From Pseudocolwellia sp048296855 (GTDB lineage: Bacteria; Pseudomonadota; Gammaproteobacteria; Enterobacterales; Alteromonadaceae): a DNA stretch of 64,000 nt. The position numbers and the translations under genes were made by a program. The stretch lies in NCBI GenBank assembly GCA_048296855.1, contig CP182631.1, one strand, 5' to 3'. The notes under the pieces were generated by a model, which made no database searches, was not told the DNA's origin, and saw nothing but the letters and a program-made list of their open reading frames with translations. Below are positions 49,879-58,976 of the stretch, piece by piece. Position 1 is the first letter of the stretch, and each line of letters starts with the position of its first letter.

Positions 49879-50772
49879 CTAAATTATTTTATTGCTAAGG
49901 GCGCAGGCTTCAATTGCTTTGATGAGTTTTTCTTTATCATGATAATGCTTAACTTCGTTACTTTCTAAATCATGATAATAAACAGATACTTTATCTGAAG
50001 TAATACCTTTGTCTTGACAGATAACACTGTCAATGGGTAAACAGCCTAGATTTTCTACAATCCAATCAAGTTTTTCATCAAGGGTTAACTGAGCAGACGG
50101 ACTTTTTTCGGCAACAATGTTTTCTATAAATACACAATGACCTTTACGGTCTCTTAATGCGTTTGATATATCTCTAACGAGTAGAGGAGGGATGATACTT
50201 GTTAAGAAGCTACCCGGCCCTAAAATTATCAGATCTGCATTTTTTATTGCTTCTATACATGCAGGTAAAGACTTTACTAATGGTGCCAACATAAGGTTTT
50301 TTGGCATCATAGGCATTTTATCAACTGATAACTCACCTACACGGCATCTGCCTTCGGGATAAAAAGCGATTAAATCTGTGGGGGTTTCAGACATAGGTAA
50401 AACAGGTGTTTTTACGCGAAGTAAACGTCTTACTAACTTTATTGAGTCAACTGGGCGTGACTGAATTTGCCCTAAACCATATAAAATTAAATTACCAAGG
50501 TTATGACCACCTAATTCATCTTCACCACTAAATCTAAAATCAAATAATTGGCTACCAATAGAATCTTCTTCTACTAATTGTGTTAAACAGTTGCGCAGGT
50601 CCCCCCATGCTATTGAGCTACTACGCTTCCTTAAACGTCCAGTAGAACCGCCATTGTCTGTTGTGGCTACTATCCCTGTTAGTTGATTACCTAAAAAAGA
50701 AAGTGTTGAAAGTACTCGACCTAAGCCGTGTCCTCCACCAATAGCGACAACATTCAGTTTATTTAGCGACAT
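49879..50772 (-). CDS. ybhK: YvcK/YbhK-type CofD-like protein
   Basis: Protein of 297 aa. VVAIGGGHGLGRVLSTL opens the nucleotide-sugar binding fold; IVATTDNGGSTGRLR, WGDLRNCL, GHNLGNLIL and LIILGPGSFLTSIIPPLLV are the conserved blocks of the YvcK family. YvcK binds UDP-sugars and affects cell-wall/carbon balance in Bacillus; the proteobacterial YbhK role is less clear. It stands alone. Confidence 0.88.
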   Translation of the reverse strand: MSLNKLNVVAIGGGHGLGRVLSTLSFLGNQLTGIVATTDNGGSTGRLRKRSSSIAWGDLRNCLTQLVEEDSIGSQLFDFRFSGEDELGGHNLGNLILYGLGQIQSRPVDSIKLVRRLLRVKTPVLPMSETPTDLIAFYPEGRCRVGELSVDKMPMMPKNLMLAPLVKSLPACIEAIKNADLIILGPGSFLTSIIPPLLVRDISNALRDRKGHCVFIENIVAEKSPSAQLTLDEKLDWIVENLGCLPIDSVICQDKGITSDKVSVYYHDLESNEVKHYHDKEKLIKAIEACALSNKII

Positions 50773-50915
50773 AGAATATTTCTATAAATAAGGTTACAAA
50801 AATGTTACCTGTTAATAGCTTAAAAAGAAAGTACAAATGAGTTTAGGGGAGGGGAATTAAAGATAAGTAGTATATATGTATCAAATAAAGGGCAATTACA
50901 ATTAATATACCCAAC

Positions 50916-51276
50916 TATACCCGTTACCACTCAGGATGCGTATTTCAGAGTGCTTGAGCGATATCAATTCAAGGCAATGCTTTGTAATAATGGTCGTTCC
51001 CTTATAAAAAGCATTGTTGATGAAGTGATTTTGCTCAAGCGCTTCTTCGATGGGTCTAAAAACAATTTATGTTTCGTTATTAACTCTAGTCAGGTTCCTA
51101 CATGGATGTAGGGCATTAGGGTAACGCAGGAGCAGTTACCGAGAATAACCATGACGTAAACTTAATGCCTTGCATACATGGATGTATGTACTTAGATTTC
51201 GTCTGGAACATGAAACCTGTGCCTAAATTGTTTTTAGTTCCCACTGAAACCTGCATCTTGAATGATAACGGGTATA
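50916..51276. repeat. MITE-like repeat family B, copy 2 (long loop)
   Basis: An element of 361 bp with ends TATACCCGTTACCACTCAGG and, on the other strand, TATACCCGTTATCATTCAAG, the same inner CTAAAAACAATTTA arms as copy 1, and an enlarged loop carrying ACATGGATGTA twice and CTTAGATTTCGTCTGGAAC. The rest of the gap to the tRNA promoter has no gene. Confidence 0.88.
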
Positions 51277-51360
51277 TATTCAAAATTTAAGCAAGTTGTT
51301 GGTTAAGTAAACACTTAAGCCAAATACTCATTAAAAACCGCTTTTTTACTAAAAAAAGGG

Positions 51361-51389
51361 TTGACACTATCGGGGCTGCTGCTTAGAAT
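51361..51389 (+). promoter_or_regulatory. tRNA operon promoter
   Basis: TTGACA, 17-base spacer, TAGAAT, then GCGCCTCG, the same box-plus-GC discriminator layout as the rrn promoters. It starts the Ala-Glu tRNA transcript about 85 bases downstream. Confidence 0.85.
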
Positions 51390-51475
51390 GCGCCTCGCTT
51401 TCAACAAGTAACTAACGTTCTTGTTTGATAGGTAAAGTTATAAGGTATTAGGCCACTTTTTAATTTTACAGAAGC

Positions 51476-51551
51476 GGGGCTATAGCTCAGCTGGGAGAGC
51501 GCTTCGCTGGCAGCGAAGAGGTCTGCGGTTCGATCCCGCATAGCTCCACCA
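51476..51551 (+). tRNA. tRNA-Ala (GGC anticodon)
   Basis: A 76-nt cloverleaf with anticodon GGC in CGCTGGCAGCG, T-loop GTTCGATCC and encoded CCA. Confidence 0.97.
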
Positions 51552-51680
51552 AGAATTAGTTGTTTAGTTAATTAATGATTTTTAACTAAATGACAAAATA
51601 AAAAAGTTAGTGTCTTATGAGTTTACTCATAGCACTGAAATAATAAAGTAAAGTTATTTACTTTATTACCAAGTTTTAGT

Positions 51681-51756
51681 GTCCCTATCGTCTAGAGGCC
51701 TAGGACACCGCCCTTTCACGGCGGTAACAGGGGTTCGAATCCCCTTAGGGATGCCA
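51681..51756 (+). tRNA. tRNA-Glu (TTC anticodon), copy 1
   Basis: A 76-nt cloverleaf with anticodon TTC in CCCTTTCACGG and encoded CCA; identical to the next three. Confidence 0.97.
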
Positions 51757-51879
51757 ACTTTTTTAAAGAAATGAGTATGTGTTTTTGACACTCACTTTAA
51801 ATGTGTAAGTATGTTTTGCAACTCACTAGGCTAGAGTTTCTTTACAAATGTATTTACGTTAAGCGTTTTTAGTTACTGT

Positions 51880-51955
51880 GTCCCTATCGTCTAGAGGCCT
51901 AGGACACCGCCCTTTCACGGCGGTAACAGGGGTTCGAATCCCCTTAGGGATGCCA
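51880..51955 (+). tRNA. tRNA-Glu (TTC anticodon), copy 2
   Basis: Identical to copy 1. The spacer before it carries CTCACTAGGCTAGAG, which recurs before copy 3, evidence of tandem duplication of tRNA plus spacer. Confidence 0.97.
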
Positions 51956-52094
51956 CTCATTTTTATAGTTACAATACAAGTTTAATGGTTATTTTAGACA
52001 CAAGTATTTAAGAACTAATGTTGTTGTTTAGCTCACTAGGCTAGAGCTAATGTAAATAATAATATTGTTAAGTTGTTTTATATGTTTTTATTGT

Positions 52095-52170
52095 GTCCCT
52101 ATCGTCTAGAGGCCTAGGACACCGCCCTTTCACGGCGGTAACAGGGGTTCGAATCCCCTTAGGGATGCCA
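52095..52170 (+). tRNA. tRNA-Glu (TTC anticodon), copy 3
   Basis: Identical to copies 1 and 2, with the duplicated spacer motif at about 52031. Confidence 0.97.
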
Positions 52171-52258
52171 CCATTAAATTGATACAGGTTTTCTTGTATT
52201 TGTAGAGTAATAGATAGTAACTGCTTGCTTTAATTAGTATTAGTTAACAAGTTTTAGT

Positions 52259-52334
52259 GTCCCTATCGTCTAGAGGCCTAGGACACCGCCCTTTCACGGC
52301 GGTAACAGGGGTTCGAATCCCCTTAGGGATGCCA
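52259..52334 (+). tRNA. tRNA-Glu (TTC anticodon), copy 4
   Basis: Identical to the other three; preceded by AAGTTTTAGT as copy 1 is. Confidence 0.97.
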
Positions 52335-52375
52335 CTTATTCTGCTTTGCATGTAAGTGTTAAAAGTGAAATAAAC

Positions 52376-52398
52376 AAACCGACTTATGTCGGTTTTTT
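52376..52398 (+). terminator. tRNA operon terminator
   Basis: AAACCGAC pairs with GTCGGTTT around TTAT, followed by T residues. Confidence 0.9.
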
Positions 52399-52426
52399 TA
52401 TGCCTGAAATTTAAGAAACTAATTTA

Positions 52427-53534
52427 TACCATTCCATCTTAAGTTTTTCCCACCTTAATCCAATCTCTACTACACATTTTCATGACCCGCTTTGCATCAC
52501 TTACAAATGAGTTCCATGCATCAGAGCAAGCATCGAGGATGTCATCATAGCCTTGAAAGCACCTATTCGCTAAATGATGTTGGCGCAACCAACTCCAAAC
52601 TTGCTCTATTGGATTCAACTCGGGTGAATACGGTGGTAACTTAATGATCGTTAAGTTGTTAAATTTATCAGCAAGGTAAACTTGGTGCCATGCAGCACCA
52701 TCGACAACGATCACTGCATGTCGTCCTTCTTGAGTTTTTTGAGAAATTAAAGCCAAATGTTGTTCCATTACATCCATGTTCATTACTGGAGAAATCAGTG
52801 CCTCAGTTGCGCCTGTTGATGGGCAAACAGCACCAAAAAGGTAAGCGTATTCAAACTGTTATTGCCTAACGGCTCTCGGTCTTGTTCCTTTCTCTGCCCA
52901 GAGCCTTGTCGTTGTATTTTGCTGTCCAAAACGTGCTTCGTCTTGGAACCACACATCTATCTCTTTAAGCCTCACATTCCATGGGAGCGTGCGGATCATT
53001 TCACTTTCGAATTTTTTTAAAATCTTCTTGTACTTCATCAGACTGTTTTGGGTGTCGTGAGCGACTTGTTATCCAGCTAAATCCCATTGATTTTAATAAC
53101 TTATAAATGGCGTTGGGATGATAATCAACATCAAAATTAGCGTTGATATATAGTCGGATACACTCACCCGTTAGTCGTCCACCCATATCGGATTGGCATT
53201 GAGCCTTTATATATTGACTCAATATTTCTTTATCTTGCTCTGTAAGATAGCTAGGTCGCCCCGTAGGTTTTTTACTCTCAAGACCAAGTAAACCTTCGCT
53301 GATGTAGTTCGCAACCCAATCATTAACAATTCTTCTACTTATATTAAGTGTTCTAGCAACTTCTGATCTATTCTTACCCGATTTAAAGTGTGAAACGGCT
53401 AGCAAGCGCAGCCTCATTCGATGATCTTTTACTTTGTTGGAGAGTATTTTTAATTCTTGTGAGCTATGAGTGTTCAATGTCATTTATTATGAGTAAATAA
53501 ATGACATTAGATCATATAATTAGACTAATTGGTA
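52427..53534 (-). mobile_element. IS630-family insertion sequence, inactivated
   Basis: An element of 1108 bp bounded by TACCATTCC and, at the other end, CTAATTGGTA, with a TA dinucleotide on each side (52425-52426 and 53535-53536) as expected from IS630 target duplication. It carries one broken transposase gene on the minus strand and lies just after the tRNA operon terminator. A rearranged relative is at 23563-24161. Confidence 0.9.
52439..53483 (-). pseudogene. IS630-family transposase, frameshift plus stop
   Basis: The N-terminal part (160 aa from 53483) gives a helix-turn-helix (SEVARTLNISRRIVNDWV) and the start of the catalytic core. At a run of seven A (about 53014) the frame shifts. 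The continuing frame reads FESEMIRTLPWN, then VWFQDEARFGQQNTTTRLWAEKG (first catalytic Asp), and hits a TAA in RAVRQ-stop-QFEYA. It is then open again with VIVVDGAAWHQ (second Asp) and SPELNPIEQVWSWLR (final Glu). The A run could be a programmed slippage site, but the TAA breaks the protein in any case. Confidence 0.88.
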
Positions 53535-53587
53535 TAATAGCATGAAAGATATAAATATTTGAAAGAGAAGGGCATAAATCATAGTGT

Positions 53588-53849
53588 TATACCCGTTACC
53601 ACTCAAGATGCAGGTTTCAGTGGGAACTAAAAACAATTTAGGCAAGGCATTAAATTTCAGTAATGGTTATTTCCTTACTAAAGTTAATAAGCCCCATAAA
53701 TTGTTTTTAGACCCATCGAAGAAGCGCTTGAGCAAAATCACTTCTTCGTTAATGCTTTTTATAAGGGAACAACCATTATTACAAAGCACTGCCTTGAACT
53801 GATATCGCTCAAGTGCTCTGAAATAGCCTCTTGAGTGGTAACGGGTATA
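53588..53849. repeat. MITE-like repeat family B, copy 3 (opposite orientation)
   Basis: An element of 262 bp, ends TATACCCGTTACCACTCAAG and, on the other strand, TATACCCGTTACCACTCAAG: a perfect terminal repeat. It is inverted relative to copies 1 and 2, with a different, shorter loop between the CTAAAAACAATTTA arms. It lies between the IS and tesA. Confidence 0.9.
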
Positions 53850-53865
53850 TACCCTCGTTAACTCA

Positions 53866-54489
53866 TTAATTGGATTGAAATAACTTTTTTAAATCTTCTT
53901 TTACGAGTTCTGCAATAAGTGGTTGGGCTTTGGCATTTGGATGAATACCATCATCTTGCATTAACCCCGGTTTTGTTATTACAGCTTCAACAAAGAAAGG
54001 AATTAGCTTAATTTCTTTTTCTTTAGCTACATTTTTAAATACATCTTCAAACATTTTTGTGTATCTAGGGCCATAATTGGGGGGGATTTTAATTGAAAAG
54101 AGCGATACAGGAATGTTTTTACTTTGAGCTATATCGATCATTTGTAACAAATTATTTTTTATAAGTTTAGGGGGAAAGCCTCTTAAACCATCATTTCCTC
54201 CAAGTTCTATGAGCAAATGGTCAACTTTATTTTTATTTAATATGCTCTCTAGACGAGATAGACCACCAGTTGTGGTTTCTCCACTAATGCTGGCATTGAT
54301 TATTTTATAAGGCGCATTTTGTTGCTCTAATTGGGTATTTAGTAAATGTACCCAGCCTTCATTTTGTTGCATTCCATAACTTGCACTAACACTATCACCT
54401 AAAAGTAAAATAGAATCTTTAGCATATGTTTTTGTAACAGTTAGTAGGTAACATAAAAATACTAACGTAAAAATTGGATGTTTTTTCAT
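53866..54489 (-). CDS. tesA: Acyl-CoA thioesterase I / lysophospholipase TesA
   Basis: Periplasmic SGNH hydrolase of 207 aa with a signal peptide ending YAK. Block I LLLGDSVSASYG carries the catalytic Ser, block III ELGGNDGLRG the oxyanion Asn, and DDGIHPNAKAQP the Asp-His pair. It hydrolyses acyl-CoA, lysophospholipids and esters. The start codon shares bases with the divergent ybbA start (CATG at 54487-54490), so each gene's leader is inside the other gene. Confidence 0.93.
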   Translation of the reverse strand: MKKHPIFTLVFLCYLLTVTKTYAKDSILLLGDSVSASYGMQQNEGWVHLLNTQLEQQNAPYKIINASISGETTTGGLSRLESILNKNKVDHLLIELGGNDGLRGFPPKLIKNNLLQMIDIAQSKNIPVSLFSIKIPPNYGPRYTKMFEDVFKNVAKEKEIKLIPFFVEAVITKPGLMQDDGIHPNAKAQPLIAELVKEDLKKLFQSN

Positions 54490-55267
54490 GAAGATAAATT
54501 CCGAATCTATATTAAAAGTCAGTGGTTTAACTAAGTCAGTTCAGTTAGAAGGTAAAACATTGTCATTATTACAACCCGTTGATCTGCAAGTTAATGCAGG
54601 AGAAACCCTAGCAATTGTTGGATCTTCTGGATCAGGTAAAACGACTTTGTTATCCATTCTAGCAGGACTAGATTTACCTACCACGGGTGAAGTCTATATT
54701 AAAAACCAACCATTACACCAATTTAATGAAGAACAACGTAGCCAAGTACGAGCTGATCATGTTGGTTTTATTTTTCAGCAATTTTTATTAATTAACAGTT
54801 TAACAGCACTTGAAAATGTTATGTTACCTGCAGAACTTGCTAATATTGATAAAGCCAAAGAGAAAGGTGTTGAATTACTTGGGCAGGTTGGTTTGTCTGA
54901 TCGATTAGATCATTTTCCATCTCAGCTTTCAGGTGGCGAACAGCAACGTGTAGCCATTGCCAGAGCCTTTATCTCTCAACCCGATATTTTATTTGCTGAT
55001 GAACCTACAGGAAATTTAGATACACAAACAGGCAAGTATATTGCAGATTTACTTTTTGATTTAAATACTCGGCTGGGTACGACTTTAGTTCTTGTTACGC
55101 ATGATCCAAAACTTGCTGCTCGATGTAACCGCCAAGTAAAAATGGATAGTGGTGTACTCAGTGAAGTTAACAAAACAACTGAAAATCCAATAAGCAGCGA
55201 AAGTGAAAATAATAAAACTAAGTCAGCAGAGGTTGAGTTAGGCGAGGGACAAGTATGTCCAAATTAA
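54488..55267 (+). CDS. ybbA: ABC transporter ATPase YbbA
   Basis: ATPase of 259 aa of the LolD/MacB type. Walker A GSSGSGKTT (about 37-45), signature LSGGEQQRVAIARA, Walker B ILFADEPTGNLD and the H-loop VTHD are intact. The N-terminus SILKVSGLTKSVQ aligns with E. coli YbbA, supporting the ATG that overlaps the tesA start. An unusual Ser/Asn/Glu-rich tail of about 30 residues overlaps the permease start by 13 bases. Confidence 0.93.
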   Translation: MKINSESILKVSGLTKSVQLEGKTLSLLQPVDLQVNAGETLAIVGSSGSGKTTLLSILAGLDLPTTGEVYIKNQPLHQFNEEQRSQVRADHVGFIFQQFLLINSLTALENVMLPAELANIDKAKEKGVELLGQVGLSDRLDHFPSQLSGGEQQRVAIARAFISQPDILFADEPTGNLDTQTGKYIADLLFDLNTRLGTTLVLVTHDPKLAARCNRQVKMDSGVLSEVNKTTENPISSESENNKTKSAEVELGEGQVCPN

Positions 55268-57783
55268 CAAAAGCGACTTGGTTTAAACAATCTATAAGAC
55301 TATTACATCACGAGTTACGTAAAGGTGAGCTAACTATTGTCTTTTTAGCCATAGTATTAGCTGTGGCTACGGTATTTTCTCTAACGGGCTTTTCTGATCA
55401 AGTTAAGCAAGCATTAACCACAAATAGCGTAAACACTTTAGCGGCTGACCGTGTATTAAAAACAAGTACCGTTATTACTGATGAGATTTTAGCTGAAACT
55501 AAACGTTATGGTTTTAATTTTGCTAAAAAAGTACAGTTGAAGTCTATGGTGTTTTCAACAGACAACATGTTGTTAACAGACCTAGATATTGTGACTAGTG
55601 ATTATCCCTTAAGAGGGGATTTACTCGTATCAAAAACAAGTGATTTAAAAAACGCTATAGCGGTTAAATCTCCTGATGTTGGAGAAGTATGGGTAGATCA
55701 AGGTGTTTTAGGCCGAATGGAAATAGGCGTAGGTGATCAAGTTGATATAGGCGTTGCTTCATTTACCATCGCTGGCGTTATTGTCAATATACCAGATAGG
55801 TCGTTCGCCAGTGTATTTTCTAATCCCACCATCATAATGAATATTGATGATTTAGATAAAACTGAATTAATCCAACCGGGTAGTCGGGTATCTTATCGGT
55901 ATTTATTTGCAGGTGATAATGACGATTTAATAGCGTTTGGTGAATGGATTAAACCTAAATTAAATGAAGCGCAAGATTGGATTGATGTTAAATCAAGCCA
56001 AAGTCGAATAGGGCGTACCTTAGACACCGCTGAGAAGTTTTTATCGTTAGCGAGTATGTTAGGTATTGTTTTAGCTGCAATTGCTGTAGCTGTTGCAAGT
56101 AGACGATACGGACAACGCCATAAACCTACTGTTGCCGTGTTTAAGGCACTAGGAGCAACAAATAAGCACATCCAAAAGGTTTACGTACTACATTGGTCAC
56201 TATTAAGTGTTATCAGTATTTTAACGGGTTTAGTTGTAGGCTACGGTTTATTGCAATTAGGCGCTTATGGCATTGATAAATATTTATCGTTATCATCAAG
56301 TACGTTAACATTACGTCCTTTTACTATCGCTGTAGTTACGGGCTTAATTTGTGCCGTTGCTTTTGCTATTCACCCCATCTCTAAATTAATAGCAACATCA
56401 CCTATTGCTGTTATTAAAGGCTTTGAAGAAAAATCATCAAGTAAACTTAATATTTATCAAGCGATTCCCTTAGTAGCCTTATTTTTATTACTTTATATTT
56501 TTAGTCGTGATTTAGTTATGAGTGCCTCTTTACTCTTTGGTGGCCTTGTAGTTTCTGTTGTTTTATTGTTTGTTGGTAAATTTTTAATGGGGCTAGGCAG
56601 AAAGGCTGGTACAAAAGCGGGTAAGTCACTTCATCTTGCTTTTGCTAATCTAAAAAGAAGAGCTAATGAAAACAGTGTTCAGTTAGTCAGTTTTACTTTA
56701 GCGATTAAATTATTGTTACTTATTACGGTAATGAAAAGCTCTATTTTCTCTGAATGGCAACAACAAATGCCTGAAGGTACGCCAAATCATTACTTAATTA
56801 ATATAACTAATGACGAAGTTCCAAAAATAGCTAAGTTTGCTGAAGAAAATGACATTGTCACTGAAGGTTTTTTCCAAGTGTTTAGAGGCCGTTTATCAGC
56901 CATTAATGGTGAAGCTACCGTTAAAGTAGATGAAAAGTCTGATAACGACGATGAACAAGAAACTCAAGGTCGTAGAGGTATAGGTAGAGAATTAAGCTTA
57001 ACTTGGCAAGAAGAACTGGCACCACTAACTGAAGTTGTTCAAGGGAAATGGTGGGACGTAGGTGACACGACACAGCAAGTTTCTGTTGAAGCAGATATAG
57101 CAGAAAGGTTAGATATTAAACTTGGCGATCAGCTTACCTTTACTATTGGTTCTGACGAATTTACCGTGCCTGTAACCAGCATACGTGATGTTAACTGGCA
57201 AAGTAGGCAACTTAATTTTTATATGATATTTAATAAGTCGACTTTTAGTGAAATAGACAGCACGTCGATTTCGGCTTGGCGAGTGGCTGAAGAAATTAAA
57301 CCGTTAATGTTCGACTTTTTGTCTCAGTACCCTAGTATTTCAATTATTGATATTGATGCCATTATGAAGCAATTAACCAACATGATTGATCAAATGTCGA
57401 TAGCGATAGAGCTTATTTTAGTACTTGTTGTACTTGCTGGTAGTTTAGTGCTTGTTGCTCAGGTACAGGCTAGCATGGAAGAGCGAGAACGTGAACTTGC
57501 TATATTAAGAACATTAGGTGCTAAAGGCTCGTTATTACGCAACAGTGTTTTATTTGAATTTGTTGCTTTAGGCGCTATTGCGGGTTTAATGGCGAGTATT
57601 GCCATGGAAATAGCCGTATTCTTTTTACAAACTCAAGTATTTGATATGGATTTCAACCTTCATTTAGAGTTTTGGCTTATTGGTATTACTGCTGGTGCTG
57701 CTTTTGTTGGCGTTATTGGTATGCTAAGTTGTTGGCGCTTATTAAGTTTATCGAGTGTTACCTTAATACGCCGTACAATGTAA
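55255..57783 (+). CDS. ybbP: FtsX-like ABC permease YbbP
   Basis: Inner-membrane protein of 842 aa with the MacB/FtsX architecture duplicated: an N-terminal helix (IVFLAIVLAVATVFSLTGF), a large periplasmic domain, three helices around 265-390, another block of helices near 400-450, a second periplasmic domain, and a last trio from about 715. With YbbA it forms the YbbAP transporter, linked in E. coli to export of hydrophobic compounds and to TesA. The second periplasmic domain has an acidic low-complexity loop (DEKSDNDDEQETQGRR). Confidence 0.92.
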   Translation: MSKLTKATWFKQSIRLLHHELRKGELTIVFLAIVLAVATVFSLTGFSDQVKQALTTNSVNTLAADRVLKTSTVITDEILAETKRYGFNFAKKVQLKSMVFSTDNMLLTDLDIVTSDYPLRGDLLVSKTSDLKNAIAVKSPDVGEVWVDQGVLGRMEIGVGDQVDIGVASFTIAGVIVNIPDRSFASVFSNPTIIMNIDDLDKTELIQPGSRVSYRYLFAGDNDDLIAFGEWIKPKLNEAQDWIDVKSSQSRIGRTLDTAEKFLSLASMLGIVLAAIAVAVASRRYGQRHKPTVAVFKALGATNKHIQKVYVLHWSLLSVISILTGLVVGYGLLQLGAYGIDKYLSLSSSTLTLRPFTIAVVTGLICAVAFAIHPISKLIATSPIAVIKGFEEKSSSKLNIYQAIPLVALFLLLYIFSRDLVMSASLLFGGLVVSVVLLFVGKFLMGLGRKAGTKAGKSLHLAFANLKRRANENSVQLVSFTLAIKLLLLITVMKSSIFSEWQQQMPEGTPNHYLINITNDEVPKIAKFAEENDIVTEGFFQVFRGRLSAINGEATVKVDEKSDNDDEQETQGRRGIGRELSLTWQEELAPLTEVVQGKWWDVGDTTQQVSVEADIAERLDIKLGDQLTFTIGSDEFTVPVTSIRDVNWQSRQLNFYMIFNKSTFSEIDSTSISAWRVAEEIKPLMFDFLSQYPSISIIDIDAIMKQLTNMIDQMSIAIELILVLVVLAGSLVLVAQVQASMEERERELAILRTLGAKGSLLRNSVLFEFVALGAIAGLMASIAMEIAVFFLQTQVFDMDFNLHLEFWLIGITAGAAFVGVIGMLSCWRLLSLSSVTLIRRTM

Positions 57784-57816
57784 TCGTTATTTATAGCAAT
57801 ATATACAAGGTTCTTT

Positions 57817-58860
57817 ATGAGTTTATTGGAAAAAACAGAAAAGTTGCAATCGTCAGGAGTGGTAAAAGCCTTACTTGTTACTGCTGCACTATTCGTAGTA
57901 CTTGCAGGGCTAAAAATAGCAACTAATATTGTTGTACCTTTTTTACTATCCGTTTTTATTGCGATTATTTGTAACCCACTGATAGTCAAAGCTTCTAAAT
58001 ATAAAATACCTAAACCAATCGCGATTATTGCCATTATTGCGATTATTTTGTTGTTGGTTTTATTGCTTGGTGGTCTTGTTGGGCAATCGGCACGTGATCT
58101 GTCTGACTTATTACCCCAATATAAAGCTCAACTTAACGAGCAGTTTGTTTGGTTAACGGCAAAGTTAGCCGAATACAATATTCAAATATCATCTGATTTA
58201 TTGGTGGAATATTTTGATCCAAGCGCTGCTATGGGGTTAGCGGCTAGTATGTTAAGTGGTCTTGGCGGTGTAATGGCTAATCTATTATTGATCATTATTA
58301 CTGTGATTTTTATGCTATTTGAAGCGCCATCGTTACCTCGTAAAATTCATCATGCATTAGATGATCCTGACATGAAGATGAATCAAATAGACCGATTTTT
58401 AGAATCAGTTAATAATTATCTTGCCATTAAAACATTAGTAAGTATTGCTACTGGTATTTGTGTTTCACTCATGCTTTGGTTATTTGGGCTAGAGTTTTAT
58501 TTATTGTGGGGCGTATTGGCCTTTTTACTTAACTATATTCCTAATATTGGTTCAATGATTGCTGCTGTTCCAGCGGTTTCTTTAGCTATTTTACAATTAG
58601 GTATAGGTTCTGCTGGAGCTATTGGTTTAGGTTACATTACAATTAATATGATCATGGGCAATGTTATTGAGCCAAGATATTTAGGTAAGGGATTAGGCTT
58701 ATCAACATTAGTTGTATTTTTATCGTTGATTTTTTGGGGATGGCTTTTTGGTACGGTAGGTATGCTGTTGTCTGTTCCTTTAACTATGATCATTAAAATA
58801 GCTCTAGAAGAGTCTAAAGAAGGGCGCTGGTTTTCCGTTTTACTTTCAAGCGATGAGTAA
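57817..58860 (+). CDS. AI-2E family transporter
   Basis: Membrane protein of 347 aa with about eight helices (PF01594-type). Typical parts are VVPFLLSVFIAIICNPLI, ARDLSDLLPQYKAQLNEQ, the signature region LLWGVLAFLLNYIPNIGSMIAAVPAV and GNVIEPRYLGKGLGLSTLVVFLSLIFWGWLFG. Members include TqsA, proposed to export autoinducer-2, and Na+(Li+)/H+ antiporters, so the function is unclear. It lies 33 bases after ybbP. Confidence 0.9.
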   Translation: MSLLEKTEKLQSSGVVKALLVTAALFVVLAGLKIATNIVVPFLLSVFIAIICNPLIVKASKYKIPKPIAIIAIIAIILLLVLLLGGLVGQSARDLSDLLPQYKAQLNEQFVWLTAKLAEYNIQISSDLLVEYFDPSAAMGLAASMLSGLGGVMANLLLIIITVIFMLFEAPSLPRKIHHALDDPDMKMNQIDRFLESVNNYLAIKTLVSIATGICVSLMLWLFGLEFYLLWGVLAFLLNYIPNIGSMIAAVPAVSLAILQLGIGSAGAIGLGYITINMIMGNVIEPRYLGKGLGLSTLVVFLSLIFWGWLFGTVGMLLSVPLTMIIKIALEESKEGRWFSVLLSSDE

Positions 58861-58976
58861 GTTAATAAAATTGATAGAAATTACACTTTTTAACAATTAT
58901 CAACATTTTACCCACTGAAATTATAGTATTGTAAGCCGATAATACGCTCACTTGTTTAACTTGTGAGCTTGTTATT

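Noticed and set aside
51681..52334. CRISPR-like array (regular repeats)
   Set aside because: The repeated units are complete tRNA-Glu genes with 120-140 bp spacers, not short repeats with unique spacers.
53001..53020. Programmed frameshift in the IS630 transposase at a run of seven A
   Set aside because: IS630 elements can use slippage there, but the required shift does not avoid the later TAA, so the copy is dead regardless.
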